Assembly (NCBI GenBank): GCA_907163375.1
Contig: CAJQUW010015597.1
Location: 62,001 to 126,000, forward strand
DNA: 64,000 nt
Reading direction: 5' to 3'
From: Prostheceraeus crozeri
Taxonomy: Eukaryota; Platyhelminthes; Polycladida; Euryleptidae
The notes below the pieces were generated by a model, which was not told where the DNA came from, did not search any database, and saw only the letters and a list, made by a program, of their open reading frames with translations. The position numbers were made by a program, and so were the translations under genes. Of this stretch, positions 51,101 to 62,290 are shown in pieces. Every line of letters begins with the position of its first letter. The first letter of the stretch is position 1.

Positions 51101-52090
51101 AATTCTACCTCAGGGGAACCACGGACAGACCAAAGGCGTTCGTCGTTCGATCTGAATGCCACTAGACACCATCAAAGCCAATTACAGAAATTTAAACTTT
51201 CTATTGATTTTCCTTAGCGTACAGATGGTAGAAGCGTTTGTGCTTGAGTTGTTGATGCGAATTTTTCCAAAACACTGTATGTAACGTCCATCACTCTGGA
51301 CAATAAGGGAGTTTTGAGTTGTCCTTTATACAACGACAAGAATATGAATTAAATCAATTTCTTTCGAAATTCGCCATAAAGTTGAACTTCACCGATTTTG
51401 ACAAGAAATTAATTCATCAACCAACCGACTTGATATGAGTACTGTGAATATTGTACTATGACAAATGCATAAAAGTATATAATTGCATTTCAGAATAAGG
51501 ATAGCACAAGCCAATGCACTTTTGAAAATTTCTGATTAGTTTCTATTTACTTTGTAACTTGAGCAATGTACGCACTCAAAATTCATTTTATCATAATCAA
51601 AAACTCAGATTTTGAAATTCTACACTTCTGATTGCACAATCAGTGAAGTCACTAACTAAATATCAGCATATGCATCCAATAAATTTGCATTTGTGATTAT
51701 ACACACTCTCTAGATTCTCTAGATGTTTCCGAATAGTCAACGATTGCAACAAAGTAACACTTGTTTCCGAGGTAACTATTCCTTTCTAATAGTTAAGACA
51801 TTTTCCATGCGATGCATTAAATGTCAGCAGTTTCTTTGTCTATTTTCGATTTCTCTTATTCAAGTTTATTCTCAAACAGAATATCTATGTATTCATATTT
51901 TAAAAAAGCTGATAACAACTGAAATGCTTAGCTCAAGGTTGTGCTATTTTTCACGTACAAAAAGCCAATATTTTAATTGAGTAATAGATGAAATTTTTCA
52001 AGTTTGATAATGGTTGTAACCTATTGTATTTGTTAAGTTATCAGTATAATATTAGTGATCCTCGTCGATGGTAGCCATCAGGATCCTGTC
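45144..52090. other. long intronic stretch, no gene recognised
   Basis: It includes a GACCAAA-TG-TTTGGTC hairpin near 46259-46274, a T-run near 46610 and a GC-rich imperfect hairpin at about 49480-49537. A potential exon-like segment at 48773-48847 (between a GATCAG acceptor and a GTGAGT donor) would introduce a stop in the phase required by the TIA-like gene, so it is not called. Confidence 0.4.
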
Positions 52091-52123
52091 CTTGGAATCA
52101 GGATTGCCAACTCGGTCATATTC

Positions 52124-52190
52124 AGTGACCGGTCACTAAAGGTCACTATTTGGTCACTATTTTTTCCCAAGTCACTAAAAAATAGTGACC
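52124..52190. repeat. subterminal GGTCACTA repeats of the hAT element
   Basis: Copies of GGTCACTA or AGTCACTA in direct orientation and AGTGACC in the opposite orientation occur about six times within 70 bp, and one GGTCACTATTTTTG recurs at 55284-55297 near the other end. In hAT elements such motifs serve as transposase binding sites. Confidence 0.75.
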
Positions 52191-52670
52191 CCTTATTTCA
52201 AAACTAAAAAGTATTGAACAATAAAAAAACTCTAATTCAAGTATGAATATATACACATAAAATATCTATACATTAAGCTCAACTCTGTATGCGCTCGTAT
52301 TAATGTTAGACCTGAATGGGCGTATTTCAGAATGAAGAGAAACAAATACAGAACAAAAATACCCAAACTACACTTAGTGCAAAAATTTGATACAAATTAA
52401 ATATTGTTTTCTTATATATGCACTCATTTGCTTGGCCTGCTCTATTCTTTTTCATTTTAATAAATATGGCCACCATCTGGACACTTAGATGAACCGTAAA
52501 GCGCTACGCGTATTACGAGTGTATTATGATTCCTACGTTGCCATGTTCTGTAAATGCCAATGAATAGAATTCTTATTTTAGGATTTTCTTTTTCAGAGTT
52601 TCAGTGCGGAATTATCAAGTGAGGTCAGCGCAGTGTGATGTGTTAAATTTTGCTATTATGCTTTAGAAAA

Positions 52671-54600
52671 ATGAAAATTGTTATGGATGGAGGGTCGTTT
52701 CTGTCTTCTGACCCAGTTGCTAACGGCCGGGATTTGTATGCCAAAATGTTTCCTGACTCAAAGTATGCGGTTATAAAATGCGGTCGCACGAAAGCTGAAT
52801 ATGTTATAACGCATGCAGTTGCTCCTTTCTTTCGGGAGGAATTATGTGACAATGTAGGCCTATTAAAGAAATATGGTATTCATTTGGACGAATCTACTTA
52901 CAATGACAAGGTTCGACTCGAACTTCATCTCAGTTTCCTCGGGGATTCTCGACAAAGAACTACGCGATATCTGAGACAGTTGAATTAGAGCCAGAGATTG
53001 ATGTTGAAAATTATTTTCTTCTGAACGACAACGTGAAATCAATTAACGATCTGAAGATGATGAACAGTGAAAGAATATTTCATGAAATCATCGAGACTTT
53101 GTCAATCTTCAACCTTGATCTTTCTAACATGATTTATGTCATGACTGACAATTGTGCAACGATGAAAGGCTCCAAAACAGGTGTCTCTGCTCGGTTGAAA
53201 GAGGTCGCTGGAAATCTGATTGATCTACCTGGTTGCAGTTGTCACAACATCCATTTGCTGAGTAAGAACGAAATAAAAAATTATTCCCAGGGAATTCTCA
53301 AGACTCTTGTCAAATTTGCTGAGTTATTCTCTGATTTTCTGACGTCCACTCCAAAAGCAAGGCTCATTTTCAAGCAAAGCACAAAAGTTCTTGGGTTGAA
53401 AAGCTCTTACTCTTTCAGCCCCACAAGATTCTTGGATGTTTTTCGAGTTTTGGAAACACTTCTTGACCAGTTTCCTGTCGTCTGCAAACTGGTAAAAATA
53501 TGCAGCAGCAGTGATCTGAAAAGTATTGTCAGTCAACCACTCTTGCTGATTCATCTCGACCAAATTGTCATTCACCATAAACCTCTTTATGATCTCACAT
53601 CTTCAACACATGCCAATAGTTTGGGTGTACATGCAACTTTGGAACTCATTTTGGGTTTTCTGTCAAAGTTGCGATTTCGGATGGGAAATTCCATCTCTTT
53701 GCAACCGAACGATTACTGTGACGAATTGTTTGATTGGAACGATGAACCGATCAGTGTAGAATCGAAAAACGATTCGCTTTTCTTCTCTGAAACGCATCGC
53801 CATGTCGAAGTCAAATTGCTTGAATCCGATGATCAAGATTTGAAGAAAGTCCAATATCTGTGGGACTCCTACAACGAGGTGTTGTACCTTCGGTGTTTGA
53901 AACGGATGCAACTCTTGGATCTTGCATTTTCTACTGGAAGCTGAAGAACATCACAAACACTGACAAGAAAAAATTTGCTGAGCTCTCCAAAGCATTCCAT
54001 GTTCCAGCTTTGGCTGTCATCGATGAACTCTGCGACATGCATTCCAAACATCCAGATGATACTTTGTTAACTGTTGTCGATGACTCAAACTCATTTCCAA
54101 AGCTGATGATCTTAGTTGAATCGCTTCTGCTGGTCGTTACTCACAACATGGAAGTCGAACGTGGCTTCTTTGTGATGAAATCCGCTGAATGTTTGAATCA
54201 AAGTAGGATGCGATCCTTGCTTTATGATTCTGTTCGTTTCGTGAGGGACCGCTTCGACCGCTCCAATTTTGAATGCTTTGTTCCGCCCGAACGTTTGTTG
54301 GAACGGATACAAAAGGCTGGAACACAGTACAAGAACGAATCCAAGCAATTGGCTTTGTGCAGAATTGAACGTGCTTCTCAAACGCGCTCCCTTCAGGAAT
54401 CTGTTGGCGTCGTCAAAAGACACACACCAAATGAACTGAAAAGAAACATTCAAGTGGTGGACAAAGAGTTGAATGAGACGAGACAGCGAGTGGAGCATTT
54501 GGAAGAAAAGAAACGTCGCCTGCATTTGGAGCAATCAAGTGTGTCTAACCGTTACAACAGAATTTCTGAAACTGTAATCGATTCAATGTTCTCGAATTGA
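52671..54600 (+). pseudogene. hAT transposase, interrupted by frameshifts
   Basis: Three overlapping open segments carry the domains in order. 52671-52988 starts at an ATG and includes KCGRTKAEYVITHAVAPFFR and GIHLDEST, with the first catalytic-type Asp. A frame change near 52945 leads to the segment ending at 53944, with MTDNCATMKGSKTGV (second Asp) and CSCHNIHLL (the C..H motif of hAT). A second frame change at about 53870-53940 leads to 54600, which holds the C-terminal dimerisation region (HNMEVERGFFVMKS) and a coiled-coil-like tail (ELNETRQRVEHLEEKKRR). A BED zinc finger was not seen upstream. An active product is unlikely without correction of both breaks. Confidence 0.9.
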
Positions 54601-55489
54601 CTAAAAAACCCTTTTTCGGTCTTCTCTTGCCGATGTGACCAGTCAGTGTTTTTAAGTAGCCTTGAAGCAAATTTTTAAGTAGAGTAAATTGCGTTTATTG
54701 TAATTGTAAAAATTGTGTGCATCGTTTAAATTGTAAAAATGAAAATTTCACATTTGGAAGTGTAATTAAATTATGTTGACGATCTGTGAAATGTGACTAC
54801 GTCTTCCGTCGTATCTTTGGTTCTTGTCTGGTTTCGAAATTATTTCGGTAGTACTCTTGGAAATATATTTACTTCTTCTGCTAATTGTTTTCATTATATT
54901 GTGATTTTTTAACCTTACAAATATCCCGAAGAATCCTTGATAAGTATAAGAAAAGTCGGTAATCAATATATATCCGCAATTTTGATTTATCATTTATGTA
55001 CATGTACATAATGTTCAGGAATCTTTTATACATGTATACTCGTACATTGTAAACAACAAACTTCATAGAAATTACTTAACATCTTGATAATGTATCCGAA
55101 ATAAGATAAATTTATTATCTGAATCAACTTATAGTAAATTCGTTGTACACGTATACACTGCATTTTGTGATAATATGACATGGAAATAAACAAAAAACGA
55201 CTTATAGATTAAATATTGATCAACTTGCGTAAAACAGATTAAAATCATGATTTTTTTCTAATTCTACATAAACCACGAAGTATGGTCACTATTTTTGTCG
55301 ATGTGAGTTGGCAACCCTTCTTGGAATATCTGCAACATTGGTTTGACCCATAGAATGTTTGTTTAAATCGGAAAAAAACATCAATTGACAGAAATACGAA
55401 ATGACAGAATCAAATTGTTTCAACAAAATTTTCCCTTGTCAACTCTCTTCACACCCTCCATTTGGAAAAGTGACCTTGAAGCCTCATTC

Positions 55490-55735
55490 TCTTCATGGAT
55501 GTAGACTTGCAATCTCCAATGCAGGCCGCCTGCGTGCCCATGCATGAAGTGAAGCTACTCGCGTCACTACTGGCCCTGCAAGAGCTTGGACGTTGCTGAC
55601 ATCGCCAGACATCCATGTTGGAGCGTTTACTTTTAGTCTGGATGCCCTACTGTCGACCCTCCAGTGACACTTTTGGGGCTCGACCACGTGACCAAGGAAT
55701 CACAAGCAAGCACTATGCCACTGAACCACGGAGAT
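55490..55735 (-). repeat. tRNA-derived SINE
   Basis: The minus strand begins CTCCGTGGTTCAGTGGCATA with an A box (TGGTTCAGTGG, 55718-55728). At tRNA-like spacing follows a B-box-like GGTCGAGCCCC (55675-55686), which appears to have lost one T of GGTTCGA. A body of about 170 bp without tRNA similarity follows. The missing anticodon arm pairing and the tail rule out a functional tRNA gene. The head resembles D-arm and T-arm sequence typical of many animal SINEs. Confidence 0.6.
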
Positions 55736-58700
55736 ATCAAAAAAGAGTTCCTTCTTATGTATCATTCTCAAGCTGAAAGACGCCCGTATACTCCTGGTTT
55801 TTGTAATTATTATAGACCTGTTAACCGGGCCGTATTGTTTCCGATAACCTTACGTCCATTAACGGGATGGAATAGAAAATATTTGTCACAAGGAAAGGAA
55901 GTAAATTTATGGCTTATCCCAGATTTCTATTTTTTGGATAAATGAATTTTGTTTAAGGAATTCCATGGGTCTGTATGGTTTTCAGTGTCAAGAAAATTGC
56001 CAATTCCTATATTTTCGCTAAATCAACTTCATCTTCATTGATGTGAATATTTGCCGTGTGATATGCGCTAATTTCGCTGCTTTGACTGCTCACAGGCGAT
56101 TGTGTACTAAAAGAGAACATATTCAATGAACCTGCTTTAACGGTGAACTGAAATTACCCCTACATGCACATTTGAGTAATTAACATAGATGACTCAGAGT
56201 TACCAACTTTTGGCATTACAATAGTGGTGTGTGACCTATTCGTCTCCCCTCATCCCGTGGATGGGAGCTCAACTAAGGATGAACGATATTTTGGGAGTTA
56301 CAACTTTCATGCGTTGCTGCTGTCTATACTGCAGTGACGGACAATCCACGTGAGTCTAGCTGCGGACAATGCCAGCCTCATCGCGCTCCCTGAGCGAGGT
56401 CTTAGACTCAACTGACAAGACTCCTCATTTAGTAGAATGGTGGTATGGTTCATGATTTTAGAGAGATGCGAAAACAATGAACGTCGAGCAAAATCAGGAT
56501 ACACACCGTTAGGAAAGTTCAATGAATGACCTATTGAAGACGTTAATCTGATGTGAAAGGAAGACGATTCTCAGTCAATCTACTTTCCAACAGGATTAAT
56601 GACGTCCAATTCTAATTTCTGTTAAAATTGAAGAATACTTGTAAGTATTCTCCATTCAATTTTCATTTAATATTGCAACGGTTGTGTTCTAGAAAAAGAA
56701 ATTTCGTGGATTTGAATTTAAACACACTTTATAAATAGATAATGTTGAGTAATGAACAATGTAGACTAATTTCAGATAGCTTAATTGGGTCACATAACGA
56801 TGCGTACAGTTGAGAACGAACAAAGAAATTCTTTAGAAGATTTTCTGTAATCCGCTGTACATCTCAATCCTATGTCAGCCCTATTTGAAAAACAAGATGT
56901 AAGTCATGTTGAATTCATAATGAATTCAAGATGAATTCATAAATTTATTTCAACTACATGACATGGTGACATGTACAATGAGTTGATTTCAGGTTCATGC
57001 AAGCTGGAAAAGTTTATTGGCAGTTGTTGTTGATGACATCAAAGCAGTACAGAAGTGGCAGAAACTTGGTCCCTTATCGATTTCATTAAACTATTTTTTA
57101 TCGACATCAAAAGAAATGAAAAATTATAATCAAACATGTTTATTCAGTATCAGCTCATTGTTTACCGTTCAATTTGTCTCCTAATAGAATGTACAAAACT
57201 TGAAGTACTAAAACAGAAAAAGTCTCCTCTGTGGTTGACAGATTCACAATTTTTTACACAGCGGTTCATCACGGTGACTCCGTTACCTTTATGTTATATT
57301 GTTTTGTAATAACCATTTCGGTGAATAATGTCTCATACATGCAGTAACCAACCTCATTATTTAACCCATCCAAACCGGGGAAGGATGTGAGATCCAATTT
57401 TTGACATATTTTGAAAAGTGCTTTTGTAAAGGCCTGAATTTTGCCACTTAAAAAATTGTGCGATGTTCGATGATTTTCAATGAAATGTTTTGATTTTCAA
57501 TTGAAGTAATTATTTGTTTATCGTCCTAAATGAATTTTAAAACTCAAATAATGATTTTAATGGAAACAAATGTAGCTAGATTCCAAGCTCTTTCGATTTG
57601 GATCGTATCTGCTGGGATATCATAATAACACAAGTCGCTAGAGATTTGGATTTAGCTAAAATTTGCTTCCATTGAAGTTCTAGGATTATTATTTGGCTTT
57701 TAAAATTCCTTTGGGAGGACAAACAATCATTTACTTGATACAAAAAATCACACCTCCATGTTGAATCGTTAATCTTATTTCAATATGAATTCAGGATTTT
57801 AGTTATACGACTCTGCAAGGAGCATCATTTATGATGCCCCTGACATTTAGGATAGTCTTGGAAATTTTTATTTCGTGCCAGCAATACCGAAAACATTAGT
57901 GGTATTAAGTAGGAGTTTTTTATATTATCTGTCTACCAATTTTTCATCGATCTTTGAAGTACCACGAGTCGTCGAAGTAGCGTCTTATTTGTATCTAATG
58001 AATAAATGGGAGTTTGCTATTTACTTTGATTTTGCTGTCATGATGTCGTCTTTTTGTCAATTATGCATTCCAATCTTGTCAACATCATCTTTTCTCAACA
58101 TAACTCGTCAGTTCATGCAGTCATTGTCATTCCGCATTATAATCAATAACTACGAAGGCGATTCAGAGTCACAAATTGGTAAATTTCCAAGTTTTGCAAG
58201 AAATCCAAATTTGTAGTCTTGATTTGCTTTTCGTAGAACGAATATATGCACATGTTAATACGAGACAAGTCAACATCTCATTTCATTACACTAGTGTTAT
58301 GATTACTTCACACCATGTGTTATTATGACTTAATAATTGAAAAAGTTAGAATTCGAAATTTGTGGTGCTTAATTTATCTCCTTCCCAGAGATAATTTTAT
58401 TCTTCACTGAATCATTCCTATGAAAGTTCAGTGCAATTTCATTTCAACTGATTTGGAGTTTTTCTGTTGATAGCTTGTTGGTTCTCCTCTGTCGATCCTT
58501 CTCAGATTTCTACTTTTTCAGGTAGTTCTCTTCTAACTAAGAATACTTCAATTATTCTGCCGTCATCCGATTTTTTTGTATGTTCTACTCACCTATTCAA
58601 TAGTTTTCATTCTTTTGTTGCAAATGAAGTCCGCCAACGTGCGGATAGCACATATAATAAAATACAAAAATGATTTGTATATAAAAAATGTAAGATAGTC

Positions 58701-58999
58701 CTGAAAAGGACTCATTAAGCGTTCACTGGGCTGGACAAAAGTTCATTAGATTCTCAAAAGTTCACAAAGACAAGATCAAAAACATAGAAATAAAGCTGGA
58801 CAAAACAACACTAAAACAAATATATACAAGAATTTATACAAGGGCTCATCAGCAAGATGACCTGCTTTCGTCTCGCTGCGGGTCCTGTAACATCTTGGAC
58901 GAATAAGGAGTGGCGGACCCACGCCATTGGCGTACCCCATAAAACAAAATAAAAATGAAATACACAGAAATAACGGTACTCAAAATGCTGTGGATGCAC
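55736..58999. other. intronic stretch, no gene recognised
   Basis: The 113-codon open stretch at 57875-58216 has no ATG near its start and no recognised domain. The region 58680-58990 probably belongs to the 3' non-coding part of the antisense Penelope-like fragment that follows. Confidence 0.4.
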
Positions 59000-59833
59000 T
59001 CAAATCATGCCATATTGGACGGACAATTGTCTGCTTGAAAACAAGCCAAACTTTAGCAGGGGTGAAAAATGCTTGCGTAGAAGTTTTTCCATGCATCTTC
59101 TTAAATCACATAAAATATAGCCTCTTTTTGAAAACAATTGGCATGTGATTTTAATCTTATCAACAGCATAGCATAAATGTGAGCAAATCGTAAATATTTT
59201 AAAACTTGACCTCCCCATATAGGAAGGAAGAAGACTATCAGGAAAGGTGCACAATACAACTTGAAAACGGAAATCATCAACCTTGTGATACACTTATGAG
59301 TGGACTCCATCTTGAAAAGCATTGATATTAACATCTACATAAGCTACACATTTGTTGTTTCCCCGTTTCTTTCCGCAATCAAATCATCCGGGTAGATTTG
59401 CATTAATAAACTGTCAAAATATTGATGATTAAGGAGAGCATAAGTCATCTATATATCTCGTACTGAGTGACAATAACTTCGCAAGGTCAAATTTCTTGCT
59501 TGATACCAACTTTTTCATGAACACAAATTCACAATGGAGAAGAAAAAGATCTGCCAACAAAGGGCTATAATTACCACTCATTGGAAGTCCACGAATCTGG
59601 TTAAAAATAAGTCCGCCAAAAACCACATAAACTTCAGATATTATGAAACGAACAGTGTGTTTAAATTGTGCAAGATCAAAACAATGATAGCCATTATACA
59701 TTATCCAACAGAAAAAACTACGATTCCATCCGACACACAAATATTTTCGCGATAAAAATGCTGCATAGCTTTTGCTATAAAAATGCTGTATGTAATGTTG
59801 AGCAATATTTATGCTCGATCTTGCATTTAACAT
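59000..59833 (-). pseudogene. Penelope-like element reverse transcriptase fragment, antisense to the host gene
   Basis: On the minus strand, 59833-59429 reads FLSRKYLCVGWNRSFFCW, then VFGGLIFNQIRGLPMSGNYS, then PLLADLFLLHCEFVFMKK, and TRYIDDL, the catalytic YxDD box. GxPMGxN/S...PLLADLFL followed by RYIDD is characteristic of Penelope-like RTs (here GLPMSGN). Beyond a stop near 59445 the similarity continues in shifted frames: YFDSLLMQIYP, AERNGE, then VYHKVDDFRFQVVL and FPDSLLPSYMG, down to about 59000. There are at least three breaks, no GIY-YIG domain was found, and the 5' part is missing. Its 5' end lies about 100 bp from the RRM3 exon acceptor. Confidence 0.85.
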
Positions 59834-59935
59834 ATGTAGGAGGTTTTGAAAATATTGTGAATGGATTTGTAACTAAAGTAATTAAGAAAGTAATTAAAGC
59901 AACTAAGTAAATTTCCATTTTTACCCTTTTTGTAG

Positions 59936-60028
59936 ATCAAAAACCACTCAATTACGACGAAGTCAGCGCGGCAGCATCAGCTTCCAATTGTACGGTATAT
60001 GTAGGCGGCATTACACGAGGACTGTGTG
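59936..60028 (+). CDS. TIA-1/TIAR/Rox8-like RNA-binding protein, exon for start of RRM3
   Basis: This 93-bp exon lies between TACCCTTTTTGTAG and a GTAAGT donor. It encodes QKPLNYDEVSAAASASNC, then TVYVGGITRGLC. Relatives read [29 protein letters not shown] here, so both the linker and RNP2 of RRM3 (VYVGGI, with Val for the usual Cys) are recognisable. Two bases complete an Asp codon begun at 37280, and a final G starts a Gly codon. The joined phase supports the 22.7 kb intron. The rest of RRM3 and the Gln-rich tail are not in the window. Confidence 0.93.
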
Positions 60029-60785
60029 GTAAGTTAATTAACCTTCATATAGATGAAGCACTATGATGATTTCTCTATCAAGCTGAAGGATGTATAGATT
60101 TACAAACAAATGCTTTCTAGACATTTACTATCGAGAGAAATGAATTTTGTGCTCACAAAACTTGGATGTATTTAGAAGAGATAGGAGTGGAACACATTTT
60201 GTTTATTGAGGAGATGCGGTATTGCTTACGTGTTTGCGATTTGTCTGAGACAGAAACGAGAAAAATTTTTACATCTTTGAGTGATGATGGCATAGAGAGT
60301 TTAGCGTTTCAATTAATAGAATCCGTATCACGTTTTCTTAAAAGACCAGTTGTGAAATCTCAGCATTAAATTAATTATAGTTTGTGGATTTGTATTTGGC
60401 AAGCGTACTTTAACTTAGGATTTGTGATGCACATGTAACTCGCCTACTTAATCATCACTTTTGCCTGCTGGTGACAAAGTCAGTAAAGTTAGTTTTCATA
60501 TTGTCAATTTTGGTCGATGTGCCACTCCTTGGATACAATTCGCACTGTCACATAAGATTTCAATCAATATTCTATTTTCTTCGCATTATGTAGGTATTTT
60601 GCATGTTTTTACCATTTTTACTGAGAATGCGGAGATAGACGGTGAAGTGCTCCTACCTCAATGGTATCACATAGCAAATTAGACGGCCTTTATTATGCAA
60701 TTTAGATCGTCTAATTTGGAATTGGAGATATATAAAAAACTTTCATAGAAAAGCGACCGGCGAAACATCGGCTGACATCTCTACT
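60029..60785 (+). other. intron start after the RRM3 exon, no exon recognised
   Basis: The open stretch at 60166-60369 (67 codons, MYLEEIGVEHILFIEEMRYC...) does not match RRM3 and has no recognised domain. Confidence 0.5.
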
Positions 60786-60788
60786 TTA

Positions 60789-61263
60789 GCCTGGTTTATG
60801 CTTCCTCCGTTTTTTGTACGTTGACGCCTCCGGGAATAATTTAACAAAAAACGGACATGTCTCCTGGAGATTTTTTGCAAAAACGGAGACGTTTCCGTAT
60901 TTTATCAGCAGACATGAAACGGAGGCTCGAAAATCAAGATACTCAGACATTAGTTTGATTGAATGTCTCCGTATTTCAGTCGACTGAAGTTTGATTGCGA
61001 AATAATGAGATTGAAGCTGAAGCGATGACATCACTTAAGATATCAGATCGTCCATACTCGACGAGATAAATGAAGATTATGACAAGAAATCGAACGTCCG
61101 TTTCATACGAATGGCTAAATAAACTATAAACATGCATCCACATTTTAGAGTCTCCGTATCATACAAGAATTTACGCTGACTTGCGAGGCTTTCGTAAAAC
61201 GGGTGTGTCTGCGTTTTCAGGAGCTATCTCCGATCTCAATACGGAAGAAGCATAAACCAACCC
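60789..61263. mobile_element. PIF/Harbinger-like MITE (475 bp)
   Basis: It is flanked by TTA at 60786-60788 and 61264-61266, a 3-bp TSD of the kind PIF/Harbinger elements make. The arms at 60792-60813 and 61238-61259 are inverted copies matching at 20 of 22 positions (TGGTTTATGCTTC...). The outer two to four bases are less regular (GCC left, GGGT right as reverse complement). The interior contains several CTCCGT/GGAGAC motifs in both orientations and no ORF of note. A three-base TSD alone is weak evidence, so the family is inferred. Confidence 0.75.
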
Positions 61264-61278
61264 TTACTCAGTAACAAT

Positions 61279-61573
61279 GGCCACTATTATTAGTGGTTTG
61301 CTAGAGAATACAGGGCTAGCTGACATGATCTTGAAATTTAAGCGATCATGGTTGCTGGCGGATGCCGTGGGAACCGCCTTTGCAGTGCTATGATCCTTGC
61401 ATATATTGCCGAATCTGCCATAGAATTTTTAGAATTTTTGAAGTCATTTTTGCGAACTAAAATTTTGTAAGCCTTTGCTCCCCTGAAACTGGCTGTGACA
61501 GCCGAAATATTGGGTGAATAAGAAAAATAATATAATAGTTAATAACATATATTGCCGCTTTGGCTCTCATTTC
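61279..61573 (+). repeat. dispersed repeat, second copy (opposite orientation to 26.2 kb)
   Basis: It aligns to the reverse complement of 26184-26486 over its whole length with scattered substitutions and a few small indels. It ends with TTTGGCTCTCATTTCATC, precisely where the neighbouring RT fragment begins, so it is a separate repeat unit and not part of that LINE. It is non-coding. Confidence 0.85.
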
Positions 61574-61579
61574 ATCCAG

Positions 61580-62290
61580 AAAGACTGGTCAGAGCGAGAT
61601 GTGAAAAGACCGAGACAGTTGTGAGGACAACGCATGGACCAACCGAGCCGTTTAAAATCAAAGTTGGACTTCACCAGAGATCAGCATTCAGCCCGTTCCT
61701 TTTCATGCTAGTACTAAATACCATCAACAAGGAATTCAGAGATGGACGACTCTGGGAGCCGCTCTTTGCGGACGACTTGGTTGTGTTAGCTGGAGGTGAA
61801 AAGACTTGCAAGAAAAGTGGCAAGGTGGAATGGAAAAGCACGCACTGAAAGTAAACACTTAGAAAGCGGAAGTTATGGTTCTCAGCAGACTCAAAAGGAA
61901 GGCTAGAATTGTTGACAGGAAAGGACAGGAGGTAAAGCAAGTCGAAGCTTTCAACTACCTGGGAGTGACATTGTGTGAAACAGGAGGCTCAGAGTTGGCG
62001 GTGAGGGCAAGAGTTTAAGCTGCGTGTAATAAATGGAGAGAAGTGAGCGGAGTCATAGCGGACAAGAAGATGCCAACGAGATTGAAAGTGAAGAACTACA
62101 AGACCGTCGTGAAACCAGTGCTTATATACGCGGTACGGAGCGGTGTTGTGGTAGATGAGGAACAACGATCCAAAAGATATGACCAAAGTTGAACTCGAGG
62201 AGAGTGATGCCTTCGACAGAAGACGTAGGAGAAGCTTGATACAGACCTCCGACTTGGCCAACTAGCTGGAGCAGGAGGAAGAAGTTTTCA
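61580..62290 (+). pseudogene. RTE-like non-LTR retrotransposon RT fragment
   Basis: It reads RTTHGPTEPFKIKVGLHQ, then SAFSPFLFMLVLNTI (family: GLHQGSALSPFLF), then LFADDLVVLAGGE (the FADD catalytic box). A stop follows at about 61846. The thumb region then continues with a further stop (AEVMVLSRLKRKARIVD, FNYLGVTLCETGG, KWREVSGVIADKKMPTRLK, TVVKPVLIYAV). The order and wording match the second half of RT in RTE-type LINEs. The 5' half and endonuclease are absent, and it is not functional. Confidence 0.88.

Larger units (their letters stand above)
52099..55319 (+). mobile_element. hAT DNA transposon (3.2 kb) with 8-bp TSD
   Basis: A perfect 8-bp TSD, CTTGGAAT, lies at 52091-52098 and 55320-55327. 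The terminal inverted repeats are CAGGATTGCCAACTC at the left and, as reverse complement, AAGGGTTGCCAACTC at the right (13 of 15). The last base deviates from the expected CAGG...CCTG ends. The interior encodes a hAT transposase broken by at least two frameshifts. Subterminal GGTCACTA motifs are clustered at the left and present once at the right end. The size fits a complete element that has decayed in place. Confidence 0.95.
37281..59935 (+). other. intron of the TIA-like gene (22.66 kb), rich in transposons
   Basis: It starts at a GTGAGT donor and ends at a TACCCTTTTTGTAG acceptor, and the flanking exon phases agree. It holds, in order, an LTR retrotransposon, a Jockey-type LINE, a non-autonomous hAT element, a 3.2 kb hAT element, a tRNA-derived SINE and an antisense Penelope-like RT fragment. 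Together these account for roughly a third of the intron. An additional alternative exon cannot be excluded. Confidence 0.85.

Noticed and set aside
53324-54534. Minus-strand ORFs across the hAT transposase
   Set aside because: They are shadows of the plus-strand coding frames, which carry the conserved transposase motifs.
57875-58216. 113-codon ORF
   Set aside because: No recognised domain and no ATG near the start; likely chance.
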